A DNA stretch of 64,000 nt from Gammaproteobacteria bacterium (GTDB taxonomy: Bacteria > Pseudomonadota > Gammaproteobacteria > Pseudomonadales > Pseudomonadaceae). A program made the translations under genes and the position numbers. Location of the stretch: NCBI GenBank assembly GCA_012728415.1, contig JAAYFD010000057.1, positions 1 through 64,000 on the forward strand, read 5' to 3'. Positions 18,701 through 30,908 of this stretch are shown here, piece after piece; within the stretch, counting starts at the first letter, position 1, and each line of letters starts with the position of its first letter. The notes below the pieces were generated by a model that searched no databases, was not told where the DNA came from, and saw only the letters and a list, made by a program, of their open reading frames with translations.

Positions 18701-19232
18701 AATCGTCGATTTGCGGCCATCACGGGATGTCCAGACCGTAGCCGGGCTGATTGTTGCCCAGCGCGTGATGCGCAACAAAAAAGGTGACCGTATGGCGTTT
18801 GTTACCCTGGATGACCGTTCCGGGCGCATTGAGGCGTCACTGTTTGCCGAGGCGTTCGGTCAGGCTCATGGCCTGTTGCAGACTGATACCTTGGTTGTAG
18901 TTGAGGGTGAGGTGAGCCATGACGACTTCTCCGGTGGGTTAAGATTCAGGGCGCGCCGGGTAATGGGGCTGGAGGAAGCCCGCACCAGCCTGGCGGAAAG
19001 CCTGCGCTTGCGGCTGGATGCCGCGGCACTCGATAACGGACGGACAGAACAGATGCGCAACTTGTTGCAACAGTTTCGTGGTGGCTGCAAGGTAAGCCTT
19101 GAGTATAGTGGAGAACAGGCCAGTGCCTGTCTTGAGCTGGATGACAACTGGATGGTGGAACCTGCCGACGAGCTGATTCAACGGCTGCGTGACCTGTTTG
19201 GCCAAGACAACGTCTTTCTTAATTATCGCTGA
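15711..19232 (+). CDS. dnaE: DNA polymerase III subunit alpha
   Basis: Replicative polymerase catalytic subunit, 1173 aa. Order: PHP domain (from FVHLRVHSEYSLVDG, residue 5), C-family polymerase palm with the paired catalytic Asp in MPDFDVDFCMDGRD near residue 400, thumb and fingers, tandem helix-hairpin-helix region, then an OB domain (TVAGLIVAQRVMRNKKGDRMA) and the C-terminal tau-binding part. The start MAASFVHL follows GGGAGGG; a GTG-led frame 39 nt earlier lies in the palindrome. accA follows after 95 bp, as in pseudomonads, but lpxB-rnhB, expected upstream, are replaced by purC, so the order has been rearranged here. Confidence 0.97.
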   Translation: MAASFVHLRVHSEYSLVDGLVRIKPLIKALEAGGMPAVAITDQSNLFALVKFYKAARSGGIKPICGADIWLGSEEPDGPVSRMTLLAMDARGYRNLTELISRGWNDGQHHGISVIQREWVAEAAEGLIALSGAREGEIGRALLSGDLQQAEKLLQYWQQIFPGRFYLELQRTSRPQDEEHVHAAMELAGRMQVPVVATNDVRFLKQEDFEAHETRVCIGEGRVLEDPRRPRHYSDQQYLKTPEEMAELFADIPEALANTVEIARRCNIEIQLGKYFLPDFPVPEGMTMDEYFRHVSHEGLEERLAVVLPPDAPDYASKKQVYLDRLKFELDIIIQMGFPGYFLIVMDFIKWAKNNGVPVGPGRGSGAGSLVAYVLKITDLDPLQYDLLFERFLNPERVSMPDFDVDFCMDGRDSVIDYVADTYGRQAVSQIVTFGTMAAKAVVRDVARVQGKSYGLADRLSKMIPFEVGMTLKKAHDSEEQLRDFLKNDEEAAEIWEMALKLEGVTRGTGKHAGGVVIAPTKLTDFSATMCDEDGTGLVTQFDKDDVESAGLVKFDFLGLRTLTIIKWALEAINARRIENGEPPLEIDQIPLDDKPTYQLLQRAETTAVFQLESRGMKELIKKLKPDCLEDLIALVALFRPGPLQSGMVDDFINRKHGRAELAYPHPDYQYEGLRPVLAPTYGIILYQEQVMQIAQVMAGYTLGGADMLRRAMGKKDPEEMSRQRGLFIEGCEKNNISADLAGNIFDLVEKFAGYGFNKSHSAAYGLVSYQTAWLKKHYPAEFMAAVLSADMDNTDKVVTLIEECRDMKLRIVAPDVNHSGFKFTVNPSGEVVYGLGAIKGVGEGPVEAIVEARQQGEAFTDLFDFCARIDLKRVNKRTLHALVASGALDRLGPYYYADPKDYLEGIDRNRACLFAALEEAIQAAGQAARDRASGNMDLFGGLFAAEEEDAYEQYRNARPLTLKERLKGEKDTLGLYLTGHPIDEYEQEVRRFARQKIVDLRPSRDVQTVAGLIVAQRVMRNKKGDRMAFVTLDDRSGRIEASLFAEAFGQAHGLLQTDTLVVVEGEVSHDDFSGGLRFRARRVMGLEEARTSLAESLRLRLDAAALDNGRTEQMRNLLQQFRGGCKVSLEYSGEQASACLELDDNWMVEPADELIQRLRDLFGQDNVFLNYR

Positions 19233-19327
19233 CTAAATTTTAACGGTAGCGTCAGGCTGAAACCGCCTTCCGCTACTGCAATAGGTCCCCTGATAAACAG
19301 AGGGCCACAAACAAAGCTGGATGACAC

Positions 19328-20281
19328 ATGAACCCGAATTTTCTCGACTTTGAACAACCTATCGCTGATCTGCAGGCGAAAATCGAAGAATTGCGCCGGG
19401 TCGGCAGTGACAACGACCTGAATATCAGTGACGAGATTGCCCGTCTGCAAGAAAAGAACAAGACCCTCACCAAAAATATTTTTTCCGATCTGGACAGCTG
19501 GCAGGTGGCCCGTATGGCGCGCCACCCGCAACGCCCCTATACACTGGACTATATCGACTACCTGTTTACCGAGTTCGAAGAATTGCATGGTGACCGCCAT
19601 TTTGCTGACGATGCTGCCATCATTGGCGGCATTGCCCGTTTTGAAGGCATTCCGGTGATGGTGATTGGTCATCAGAAGGGGCGTGAGGTGCGCGAAAAGG
19701 TTCGTCGCAACTTCGGCATGCCGCGCCCGGAAGGTTACCGCAAGGCATGTCGCCTGATGGAAATGGCCGAACGTTTCCGTCTGCCGATCCTGACCTTTAT
19801 TGATACACCGGGTGCCTATCCCGGCATTGATGCCGAAGAGCGCGGCCAGAGTGAAGCAATTGCCTGGAATCTGCGTGTCATGTCACGGCTGAAAACACCG
19901 ATCATTGCCACGGTAATCGGTGAGGGTGGCTCCGGCGGCGCGCTGGCAATCGGTGTGTGCGACCGGCTCAACATGCTGCAATACTCTACTTATGCCGTGA
20001 TCTCTCCCGAGGGCTGCGCTTCGATCCTCTGGCGCAGTGCCGAAAAGGCTCCCGAGGCAGCCGAAGCCATGGGCATTACGGCTGACCGCCTGGCCGGCCT
20101 GGGTATAGTTGACCATGTTATCGAAGAGCCGCTAGGCGGTGCTCACCGTGATTTGGCAGAAATGGCCGGACAGATCCGTCGCACCCTCAGCGCCCAGCTT
20201 GCCGAGTTGCAGCAGCTGAATACCGATGAGCTGCTGGAGCAGCGTTACACCAAGCTGATGAGCTTCGGCGTGAGCAACTGA
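19328..20281 (+). CDS. accA: Acetyl-CoA carboxylase carboxyltransferase subunit alpha
   Basis: With AccD transfers carboxyl from biotin-BCCP to acetyl-CoA, the first step of fatty acid synthesis; 317 aa, standard length. It begins [22 protein letters not shown] and contains the crotonase-fold glycine motifs [31 protein letters not shown] and [14 protein letters not shown]. It follows dnaE by 95 bp with no terminator between them, so it may share that transcript. The ribosome site is weak. Confidence 0.97.
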   Translation: MNPNFLDFEQPIADLQAKIEELRRVGSDNDLNISDEIARLQEKNKTLTKNIFSDLDSWQVARMARHPQRPYTLDYIDYLFTEFEELHGDRHFADDAAIIGGIARFEGIPVMVIGHQKGREVREKVRRNFGMPRPEGYRKACRLMEMAERFRLPILTFIDTPGAYPGIDAEERGQSEAIAWNLRVMSRLKTPIIATVIGEGGSGGALAIGVCDRLNMLQYSTYAVISPEGCASILWRSAEKAPEAAEAMGITADRLAGLGIVDHVIEEPLGGAHRDLAEMAGQIRRTLSAQLAELQQLNTDELLEQRYTKLMSFGVSN

Positions 20282-20344
20282 TACGCGCAAGGGCTGCCTT
20301 GTGTAAAATACAGCCTTGCGCATCAGTGTCAGGTTTCAAATCAT

Positions 20345-20372
20345 ATCAACCCGCTGTTTTTGGCGGGTTGAT
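20345..20372 (+). terminator. Hairpin after accA
   Basis: ATCAACCCGC pairs with GCGGGTTGAT over an 8-nt T-rich loop. No T run follows the stem, so it is a candidate terminator or 3'-end stabiliser. It lies 64 bp after the accA stop. Confidence 0.45.
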
Positions 20373-20476
20373 GCCTATGGGGGGATGAAAGTGTAAGGTA
20401 CGCTGCCGGTTTTTGGTGTGTGAACCATGTTGGCGTTATTTTCATCCTTGGCATTCAATGTTTCTTTCAACTGTCC

Positions 20477-21775
20477 ATGAGCAATCAGCTGGCTGATCAA
20501 CTTGCGTTGACTTTGCGCGACCACCAGAGCGCTGGCAGCTGGTGCGTGGCGTTTTCAGGTGGTTTGGACTCGACTGTCCTGCTGCACCTGCTGGTCGGAT
20601 TTTGTCGCAAGCACGGTGGGCCGGAACTGCGCGCGATCCATATTCATCATGGCTTGCAAGAGGCTGCCGAAGCCTGGCCGGAGCACTGTCGCACAGTGTG
20701 CGGGCTGCTGGATGTACCCTTGCAGGTGATTCGGGTGCAGGTGCCCGAGGTGGCCAGCATTGAGCAGGCCGCTCGCGATGCACGCTATGTGGAGTTTGCC
20801 AGACAGTTAAAAGCTGGCGAGACCCTGATGCTGGCCCAGCACCAGGATGACCAGTCAGAAACCCTGTTGTTGCGGCTTTTGCGTGGTAGTGGTGTGGCCG
20901 GCTTGCAGGGCATGCCATGGTCGCGCCCGCTGGGAGCCGGGCAATTGTTGAGGCCACTGCTGGGTATCAGCCGGGCGCAACTGGAAGCATATGCACACAA
21001 GCATGGTTTGAGCTGGATCGAGGATCCGAGCAACAGCTCAGACACATATGATCGCAACCTGCTGCGCAACCGGATCATGCCCGGTTTGCGTCAGCGCTGG
21101 CCAGCACTGAATACCGTGCTGGCGCGTACTGCCGCCCATATGCGGCAGGCGCAGGGTTTGCTTGAAGAGCTGGCGGCAATCGACCTGCGGCAGGCTGCAA
21201 CCCAGGCGCTGCCTGACTGGTTGCCACTTGAAGCCCTGAGCCTTGACGTGATAGATCAGCTGTCGATTGCGCGCCAAACCAACCTGCTGCGCTACTGGTT
21301 GCGTGACAAGACAGCCATGCCAAATACTGCCCATTGGGCTGGCTGGCAGGCGCTGTTACAGGCCGGCGCTAACGCGCAGCCGCTGTGGCAGTTGCAGGAC
21401 GGTGCCTTGGTACGTCATGGGCGGCGGTTATACTGGCTGCCGCTAGCCTGGCAGAAAACTCCTCCGGATCCGGGCTTGCACCAGGTAAGAGATGGTGAAT
21501 ACTTGTTGCCGGACAATGGCCTGTTGCAGATTGCCGGCTTGAACACTGCACCGCTGCGCATAGGGTACCGTCAGGGCGGCGAGCAGATGGAGTTGCCCGG
21601 CCGCGGCAGGCGAGACCTCAAACGGTTGTTGCAGGAGCGGCAGATTCCGGCTTTTTTGCGTGGCCGCCTGCCCTTGCTGTTTGCTGGAGAACAGCTGGTG
21701 GCGGTGGCAGGCTTGCCGGAACTTAGACCGGCAGAATACATGAAGCTGAAACTGGGCTGGACTTTTTCGTCCTGA
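20477..21775 (+). CDS. tilS: tRNA(Ile)-lysidine synthetase
   Basis: Modifies C34 of tRNA-Ile(CAU) to lysidine, switching its identity from Met to Ile; essential and cytoplasmic. 432 aa, about 10 residues shorter than the P. aeruginosa protein as recalled. The PP-loop SGGLDS lies at residues 27-32, followed by the N-type ATPase region (IHIHHGLQEAAEAW, LAQHQDDQSETLLLRLLRGSG), NRIMPGL-type linker and the C-terminal domain ending LPELRPAEYMKLKLGW. The chosen ATG starts MSNQLADQ; another ATG 57 nt upstream gives an unlikely hydrophobic extension. No clear Shine-Dalgarno is present at either. Confidence 0.92.
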   Translation: MSNQLADQLALTLRDHQSAGSWCVAFSGGLDSTVLLHLLVGFCRKHGGPELRAIHIHHGLQEAAEAWPEHCRTVCGLLDVPLQVIRVQVPEVASIEQAARDARYVEFARQLKAGETLMLAQHQDDQSETLLLRLLRGSGVAGLQGMPWSRPLGAGQLLRPLLGISRAQLEAYAHKHGLSWIEDPSNSSDTYDRNLLRNRIMPGLRQRWPALNTVLARTAAHMRQAQGLLEELAAIDLRQAATQALPDWLPLEALSLDVIDQLSIARQTNLLRYWLRDKTAMPNTAHWAGWQALLQAGANAQPLWQLQDGALVRHGRRLYWLPLAWQKTPPDPGLHQVRDGEYLLPDNGLLQIAGLNTAPLRIGYRQGGEQMELPGRGRRDLKRLLQERQIPAFLRGRLPLLFAGEQLVAVAGLPELRPAEYMKLKLGWTFSS

Positions 21776-22084
21776 TACCCGCTTTGGTGTTGCCTCACCG
21801 CCGGTGGCCTGCCTGCGAGCACCGGCCTTTTCCAGAGCGGATTGCTATCTGTTGTTTAAAGGAGGCATGAGGCGAGCCTGCCAACCCTGTCTGGCCTGGC
21901 CGGCTGTGCACATTCGCCTGCAACATGGGCTGATGCCGACCTGTGGCATCAGCAGGAGTTGGCAGCACAGGCCGATTTTTGCCGCTGTGGTGACGGATGT
22001 GGCCGCTCTGGGTGCTTGATGGTACGGGCGCCGGGCTTGCCGGCCGATAGCCTCAGCAGGCTGCTGTGGAGGGCGATCTTTGAA
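21776..22084 (+). other. Long non-coding interval between tilS and the pyrG promoter, with a hairpin at 21929-21953
   Basis: About 310 bp without a supportable gene. GCTGATGCC and GGCATCAGC (21929-21953) form a perfect 9-bp stem with a 7-nt loop but no T run follows. AAAGGAGG at about 21859 precedes an ATG by only 1 nt, too close to act on it, and the resulting 50-codon frame is not convincing. A structured 3' UTR or small RNA is possible but unproven. Confidence 0.3.
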
Positions 22085-22113
22085 TTGAGTCAACCACGCC
22101 TTTAGCGTAAACT
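22085..22113 (+). promoter_or_regulatory. Promoter of pyrG-kdsA
   Basis: TTGAGT - 17 nt - TAAACT, facing pyrG. The implied start is about 22120, giving a leader of about 120 nt before the pyrG ATG. Confidence 0.6.
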
Positions 22114-22115
22114 AG

Positions 22116-26033
<3,918 letters not shown>

Positions 26034-26068
26034 CAGGGTAATCTGATCCGGTCCGGAACAGTATTCAG

Positions 26069-26092
26069 AGGGCAGCTCCATGCTGCCCTTTT
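26069..26092 (+). terminator. Intrinsic terminator after eno
   Basis: AGGGCAGC / GCTGCCCT stem of 8 bp, 5-nt loop and TTTT. It lies only 19 bp before ftsB, so read-through probably contributes to ftsB-ispD expression. Confidence 0.7.
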
Positions 26093-26110
26093 GCCGTGAG
26101 GCGTATTGCC

Positions 26111-26392
26111 ATGAAAAAACGTCCCCTAATGATTCTTGTTGTGCTTGCCTTGTTATTGGCCGGAATACAGTACCGCTTGTGGTTTGGCGAAGGTGGAGTC
26201 TCCGAAGTTGCTCGCCTGAAAAGCCAGATTGCTGACCAGCAGGCAGAAAATGAGCGCCTGCTGGAGCGCAATCGGGTAATGGAGGCAGAAGTGGTGGAGC
26301 TTAAACAGGGCATGGAAACTGTCGAGGAGCGTGCGCGTCACGAACTGGGTATGGTCAAGGAAGGGGAAACCTTGTATCTGCTGATGGAGTGA
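26111..26392 (+). CDS. ftsB: Cell division protein FtsB
   Basis: Small bitopic division protein of the FtsQLB complex, 93 aa. A short cytoplasmic N-terminus (MKKRPLM) is followed by one membrane helix (ILVVLALLLAGIQYRLW, residues 8-24) and a periplasmic coiled coil (LKSQIADQQAENERLLERN to about residue 70). GAGG lies before the ATG. ispD starts 3 bp after its stop, as in most pseudomonads. Confidence 0.93.
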   Translation: MKKRPLMILVVLALLLAGIQYRLWFGEGGVSEVARLKSQIADQQAENERLLERNRVMEAEVVELKQGMETVEERARHELGMVKEGETLYLLME

Positions 26393-26395
26393 CCA

Positions 26396-27109
26396 ATGAA
26401 ATTTTGGCTGATCATTCCTGCTGCCGGTGTCGGTTCGCGCATGCAGGCGGACTGTCCGAAGCAATATTTACGGGTTGCCGGCAAAAGCATTCTTGAGCAC
26501 ACACTGGGTATATTTTTGCGTCACCCGCAGCTGCAGCAGATAGTGTTGCCGCTGGCTGTGCATGACCGCTGGTGGCAACGCAGCAGGCTGGCCGATGACC
26601 TGCGAATTACCCGGGTTGACGGAGGAAAGGAGCGCGCCGATTCCGTCTTGGCTGGGTTGCGTGCTTTGCCGGCGCTGGGGGCGGCAGCTGAAGACTGGGT
26701 GCTGGTACATGATGCTGCGCGACCACTGCTGCAGCAGGGTGATTTGCAGCTGCTGCTGGACAGCCTGCAGGATGATCCGGTTGGTGGTTTGCTGGCTTGC
26801 CCGGTGCGTGACACCCTGAAGCGGGCCGATGCCAATGGACGAGTCGAATCAACCTTGTCACGTGAATGTATCTGGCACGCACTGACGCCGCAAATGTTTC
26901 GGCTGCAGGCATTGACCGATGCCCTGGAGGGTGCGCTGGCGCAAGGCATCGCCATTACTGATGAAGCTTCTGCCATGGAATGGCGGGGTTTGTCGCCGCG
27001 CCTGGTGCCGGGTCGCAGCGATAACATCAAGGTAACCCGTCCCGAAGACCTGCAGCTGCTGACAGTGTTGCAGCAGGTCGCGAATGGCCAGGTGGTGGCA
27101 GATGTCTGA
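26396..27109 (+). CDS. ispD: 2-C-methyl-D-erythritol 4-phosphate cytidylyltransferase
   Basis: Third step of the MEP isoprenoid pathway, transferring CMP to methylerythritol phosphate; 237 aa. Signature motifs: PAAGVGSRMQADCPKQYL at the N-terminus, VDGGKERADSVLAGL, WVLVHDAARP and ITDEASAMEW. Its GGAG ribosome site lies inside the end of ftsB, so it is coupled to it. ispF does not follow; instead the last 8 nt overlap the start of an ABC exporter gene. Confidence 0.95.
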   Translation: MKFWLIIPAAGVGSRMQADCPKQYLRVAGKSILEHTLGIFLRHPQLQQIVLPLAVHDRWWQRSRLADDLRITRVDGGKERADSVLAGLRALPALGAAAEDWVLVHDAARPLLQQGDLQLLLDSLQDDPVGGLLACPVRDTLKRADANGRVESTLSRECIWHALTPQMFRLQALTDALEGALAQGIAITDEASAMEWRGLSPRLVPGRSDNIKVTRPEDLQLLTVLQQVANGQVVADV

Positions 27110-28883
27110 ACAGCCGCCCGGGCAGCTTAGCTGGCGCCTGATCCGCCAGTTGGCACTGCAGCATAAGCGCAAGATCATCCTGGCCAACCTGCTGGCCGTG
27201 CTGGCCACTCTGGCCAGCGTACCCATTCCTTTGCTGCTGCCCCTGCTGGTTGATGAGGTTCTGCTGCAGCAGCCGGGCAGGGCCATTCCTTTTTTACAGG
27301 CCGTTCTGCCGGAGGCATGGGCGGTACCGGCCGGTTTTATAGCCAGTTTGCTGTTGGTGACACTGCTGCTACGCAGCAGTTCGCTGGTGTTCAATGTGTT
27401 GCAGGGCCGGCTGTTCACACAGCTGGCCAAGGGTATCGTGTTCCAGCTGCGGCAGCTGCTGTTGGGCCGGCTTGAGCGCATTGCCATGGCAGAGTACGAG
27501 AGCCTTGGCAGTGGCTCGGTGGCTGCACACCTGATCACTGACCTGGATACCCTTGATGCCTTCATAGGCGAGACTTTAAGCCGTTTTCTGGTTGCGCTGC
27601 TGACCCTGCTGGGTACTGCGCTGATTCTGTTCTGGATGCACTGGCAACTGGCGCTGCTGATTTTATTGCTTAATCCGCTGGTGGTGTTTGCGACGGTCAA
27701 GCTCGGCAAGCACGTAAAGCTGCTGAAAAAACAGGAAAATGACAGTACCGCACGCTTTACCCAGGCTTTGACTGAAACGCTGGATGCGATCCATGAGGTG
27801 CGTGCGGGTGGCCATCAGGGGTATTTTTTTGGCCGTTTACGCCGGCGCGCGGCGGATGCACGGGACTTTGCCATTGCCAGCAAGTGGAAAACCGAAGCGG
27901 CGATGCGGGCCAGCGGATTGATGTTCCAGTTTGGCATCGATGTATTCCGGGCTGTGGCCATGCTGACCGTGCTGTTTTCCGACTTGAGTATCGGCCAAAT
28001 GCTGGCAGTGTTCAGCTATCTCTGGTTCATGATTGGTCCGGTTGAACAGTTGCTCAACCTGCAGTATGCACTGTACGGGGCCAATGGAGCCATGCAGCGT
28101 CTGAATCAGTTGCTGGCCAGCAAGGACGAGCAGGACTGGCCGCCACTAACCAATCCCTTTGCCGGACAGTCGGGAGTGGCACTGGAAGTGCGTAATCTGC
28201 GCTTTGCTTACCGTGACGAACCGGTGCTAAGAGGCATGAGCTTCCGCATTGCTGCAGGTGAGAAGGTGGCGCTGGTGGGTGTCAGTGGTGGCGGAAAAAG
28301 CACCCTGGTGCAGCTGCTGCTGGGCCTGTATCGGCCTTCTGCAGGCGAAATTTTCTATAACGGCGTACCGATTGAACAGATCGGGCTGGATCAGGTGCGC
28401 AGCAGTCTGGCGGTGGTGCTGCAAGCCCCGGCGCTGTTCAATGCCAGCATTCGGGAAAATATCCTGCTGGGGCGTGGTGACAGTGACCAGCACTGCTGGC
28501 AAGCACTGGAGGTGGCCCAGCTGGCCGGTTATGTCAGGCAGCTGCCACAGGGGCTGGATACCGTAGTCGGCCGTGCCGGCGTGCGTCTTTCCGGTGGTCA
28601 GCGTCAGCGTTTGGCGATTGCCCGCATGGTGCTGGCTGACCCGGCAGTGGTTATTCTGGATGAAGCCACCTCGGCGCTGGATAGTCGTACGGAGCAGGCA
28701 GTGCATGAAGCATTGCAAGCATTCCTGGCCGGGCGTACCACCCTGATTATTGCCCACCGTCTCAGTGCGGTGCGCCAGGCCGACCGTGTACTGGTGCTGG
28801 CCGATGGACGAGTGGTGGAACAAGGTGATCACCAGAGCCTGTTGGCTGAAGATGGCGTGTATGCGCGGCTGTATGGGCATTAG
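27102..28883 (+). CDS. ABC transporter, fused permease and ATP-binding protein (exporter type)
   Basis: Half-transporter of 593 aa in the type IV exporter layout. Six membrane helices occupy about residues 20-310, followed by a nucleotide-binding domain with Walker A GVSGGGKST (near 390), the Q-loop, signature LSGGQRQRLAIARM, Walker B VVILDEATSALD and the H-loop IAHRLS. The ATG (MSEQPPGQLSW) overlaps ispD by 8 nt, indicating translational coupling. I do not recognise a substrate; MsbA, MdlA/B and peptide exporters share this layout, and no partner half is adjacent, so a homodimer is likely. I do not recall it at this locus in P. aeruginosa. Confidence 0.88.
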   Translation: MSEQPPGQLSWRLIRQLALQHKRKIILANLLAVLATLASVPIPLLLPLLVDEVLLQQPGRAIPFLQAVLPEAWAVPAGFIASLLLVTLLLRSSSLVFNVLQGRLFTQLAKGIVFQLRQLLLGRLERIAMAEYESLGSGSVAAHLITDLDTLDAFIGETLSRFLVALLTLLGTALILFWMHWQLALLILLLNPLVVFATVKLGKHVKLLKKQENDSTARFTQALTETLDAIHEVRAGGHQGYFFGRLRRRAADARDFAIASKWKTEAAMRASGLMFQFGIDVFRAVAMLTVLFSDLSIGQMLAVFSYLWFMIGPVEQLLNLQYALYGANGAMQRLNQLLASKDEQDWPPLTNPFAGQSGVALEVRNLRFAYRDEPVLRGMSFRIAAGEKVALVGVSGGGKSTLVQLLLGLYRPSAGEIFYNGVPIEQIGLDQVRSSLAVVLQAPALFNASIRENILLGRGDSDQHCWQALEVAQLAGYVRQLPQGLDTVVGRAGVRLSGGQRQRLAIARMVLADPAVVILDEATSALDSRTEQAVHEALQAFLAGRTTLIIAHRLSAVRQADRVLVLADGRVVEQGDHQSLLAEDGVYARLYGH

Positions 28884-29024
28884 GCTTGGTGCTGTGTGGC
28901 ATGGAGCGGGCTGCCTTCATTGATGTGCCCGGGCTGACGGGCTGGTGTGGCGTGCATTGCCGGGGAGGGTGGGGGCAGATTTGCCTGGGCATAAGGAGAA
29001 TGGATGTTTATTTGTGTGCTGCTG

Positions 29025-29053
29025 TTGACATTTACCCGGTGGATGCTTAATAT
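29025..29053 (+). promoter_or_regulatory. tRNA-Ala promoter
   Basis: TTGACA - 17 nt - TAATAT followed by a GC-rich discriminator (GCGCTCCG), 20 bp before the tRNA. The discriminator type fits stringent control, as for other stable RNA promoters. The stretch from the ABC gene to here (28884-29024) holds nothing else recognisable. Confidence 0.85.
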
Positions 29054-29073
29054 GCGCTCCGTCCAAACGAGTT

Positions 29074-29149
<76 letters not shown>

Positions 29150-29158
29150 AGTTCATCT

Positions 29159-29193
29159 AAAACCGTAAAGCCGGCAGGTTTTGCGGTTTTTTT
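29159..29193. terminator. Bidirectional terminator between tRNA-Ala and flgZ
   Basis: AAAACCGTAAA pairs with TTTGCGGTTTT (one G·T) across a 10-nt loop; seven T's follow on the plus strand and four on the minus strand. It serves the tRNA and can also end the convergent flgM-flgN-flgZ transcript. Confidence 0.85.
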
Positions 29194-29222
29194 ATACTCT
29201 GTGTTTTTTGCTGTTGGCGGGC

Positions 29223-29972
29223 TTAGAAAAGTTCGCCTTCCTGGCGTCGCCTGGCCTCGCGCTGCAGATGATTTACGTAGCGCTCGATAGTGCGCTGGGA
29301 CATGCCGTCCAGGTGTAAGAATTTTAGCCCGAGGGTAGTGCAGCTGTTGTCTTCATCGGACTTTATATGCCTGACTTCCACAGCAAGGCTGACCTGGCCG
29401 CCGGGGAACACAATTTTGCAATCGTCAAACATCTGCCCGGGCTGCAGCGGCGGCACAGGCTGAGCAATGTGTGCTTTGCAGCCGGTGGCAGACAGGTCGG
29501 CTACCTGGCCTTGCAGGACGATGTCCGGTCCGGTTCCGCCCAGAAAAAGCTGCACAGGTTCATCACCCAGGGTGCGGGCGCGAAATGCACTGCGCTTTTG
29601 GTGATAGATCACTTCTTCCGGGAAGTCGAACCAGGCAACGGTGTAGCCTTTGTGCTGGTTAAGGAACGGGACGGCCGCCGGGGACTTCCAGTGAACGTGT
29701 ACGCCATCCAGGTAGACGTCGATCCGGAAGGGTTCGCCACGGCTCAGTAAGCGCTGCCCTGCTTCTGGCACCAGCTCGTCCAGGGCAAGCTTGTGCTCCT
29801 GTTTGTTGATGGTTGCCATATAGGTAAGAAAGCGCTGGCTGCGATCACTGAAGGTTAGCGTCAGCGGAGTACTCTGCGCGCAAAGCTGGTGGAAAATTCC
29901 GGCCTGCTCGACAGGTGAGCGCAGAATTTTCGGGGGTTGCGGGCCATTCCCGTCGCCAAAAAAACCAGACAT
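29223..29972 (-). CDS. flgZ: Flagellar brake protein, YcgR N domain plus c-di-GMP-binding PilZ domain
   Basis: Cytoplasmic c-di-GMP receptor of 249 aa that slows flagellar rotation or alters swarming (YcgR; FlgZ in pseudomonads). The N-terminal YcgR-type domain spans about residues 20-125. The PilZ domain begins at YHQKRSAFRARTLG, with the RxxxR motif (R-SAF-R), and has DLSATG, matching the D/NxSxxG motif. It follows flgM and flgN in the same direction with a 43-bp gap, as in P. fluorescens and P. aeruginosa, so the sigma-28 promoter upstream of flgM should drive it. Confidence 0.9.
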   Translation of the reverse strand: MSGFFGDGNGPQPPKILRSPVEQAGIFHQLCAQSTPLTLTFSDRSQRFLTYMATINKQEHKLALDELVPEAGQRLLSRGEPFRIDVYLDGVHVHWKSPAAVPFLNQHKGYTVAWFDFPEEVIYHQKRSAFRARTLGDEPVQLFLGGTGPDIVLQGQVADLSATGCKAHIAQPVPPLQPGQMFDDCKIVFPGGQVSLAVEVRHIKSDEDNSCTTLGLKFLHLDGMSQRTIERYVNHLQREARRRQEGELF

Positions 29973-30015
29973 GGTTACGCTCTTCTTCTCATACAGGCTG
30001 TAAGTGATGCCGGGT

Positions 30016-30483
30016 TCAGGCGCGGGTGAAGCTGCGCTGCATGCCTTTATAGGCGGTGCTGCCGGAGCTGTCGTACAGGGCAGGCCCGTCGCTGCCGCGG
30101 ATGATGTTCAATGCTTTGCCGATGCTGACCTGGTTGGTGCGTATCAGCCGCCCGTTACGCAGGTTGGCTGTCTGGCATTTTTCCATCAGTCCATGCAACC
30201 GCTGGTGAGCATCCTGCAAACGTTCGCGCAGTGGAGACTGGCTGGCAAGTGCAGCAAAACCATCGGCATCAGCACTTTGCCCTTGTTCCAGCAATATCTG
30301 GCTGCGTTGGCTGGCGTGTTGGGCCAGGCTCTCCAGCAGGGGCTGCTTGTCTGCCAGTAGTGCTTGCAGCTCGTCCAGGCGGCGTTCGTTCAGGGCGACA
30401 AATTCCTGCTCAAGCAGTTCGGTCAAGCGTGTACAGGTTTCGATATCTGTTTCAAGGGATGCAAGCAGCTGTGTATCGGGCAT
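30016..30483 (-). CDS. flgN: Flagellar export chaperone FlgN
   Basis: Chaperone for the hook-filament junction proteins FlgK and FlgL, 155 aa, almost entirely helical (LETDIETCTRLTELLEQEFVALNERRLDELQALL). The start is taken at ATG 30483 (MPDTQLLASLE), 8 bp after the flgM stop; a TTG four codons upstream overlaps that stop and is the alternative. Sequence conservation in this family is low, and the assignment rests on helical character, size and position between flgM and flgZ. Confidence 0.82.
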   Translation of the reverse strand: MPDTQLLASLETDIETCTRLTELLEQEFVALNERRLDELQALLADKQPLLESLAQHASQRSQILLEQGQSADADGFAALASQSPLRERLQDAHQRLHGLMEKCQTANLRNGRLIRTNQVSIGKALNIIRGSDGPALYDSSGSTAYKGMQRSFTRA

Positions 30484-30491
30484 GTGGGCTA

Positions 30492-30812
30492 TCAACTAAA
30501 GTGGGCTTCAAAGCCCAACATCTTATCTGCCAGCTGCAAGCTGTCAATACTGTAAGTCCCGTCTTCTATGGCTTGCCGTATTTGCGCGACCTTTTCTGTA
30601 TCGGCAATATCTGGAGCATGTGCCAGCTGTCTGGACAAATGTTGCACTTGCAGGGCGCTGTTGCTCAGCTGCACGCTATCTGCCTGGCTCTGTGAGCCGG
30701 CCTCCGGTTTCGCGCTCAGGGTGGTTGCTGTTTTTTTGCTGGTGTCGGTCAGTTTGCCGACATATCCGCCGGACGGCTGTGTGCCTCCGGAACTGTTGAA
30801 ATTGATTGCCAT
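30492..30812 (-). CDS. flgM: Negative regulator of flagellin synthesis (anti-sigma-28 factor) FlgM
   Basis: Binds FliA (sigma-28) and is exported through the completed hook-basal body; 106 aa. The N-terminal MAINFNSSGGTQPSGGYV is typical of pseudomonad FlgM, and the C-terminal FliA-binding helices include DTEKVAQIRQAIEDGTYSIDSLQLADKML. The start follows GGAG; a longer frame has no ribosome site. A consensus-like sigma-28 promoter at 30909-30935 points to feedback control of its own operon. Confidence 0.92.
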   Translation of the reverse strand: MAINFNSSGGTQPSGGYVGKLTDTSKKTATTLSAKPEAGSQSQADSVQLSNSALQVQHLSRQLAHAPDIADTEKVAQIRQAIEDGTYSIDSLQLADKMLGFEAHFS

Positions 30813-30908
30813 GATTCGTCTCCACTGGCTGCCATTGGCCAACGGCCGGCACGGTTTATGCTGGCGGGGCAATGTGCTGGCTGTTGTTCCGTTAACTCTC
30901 TATGGCCG

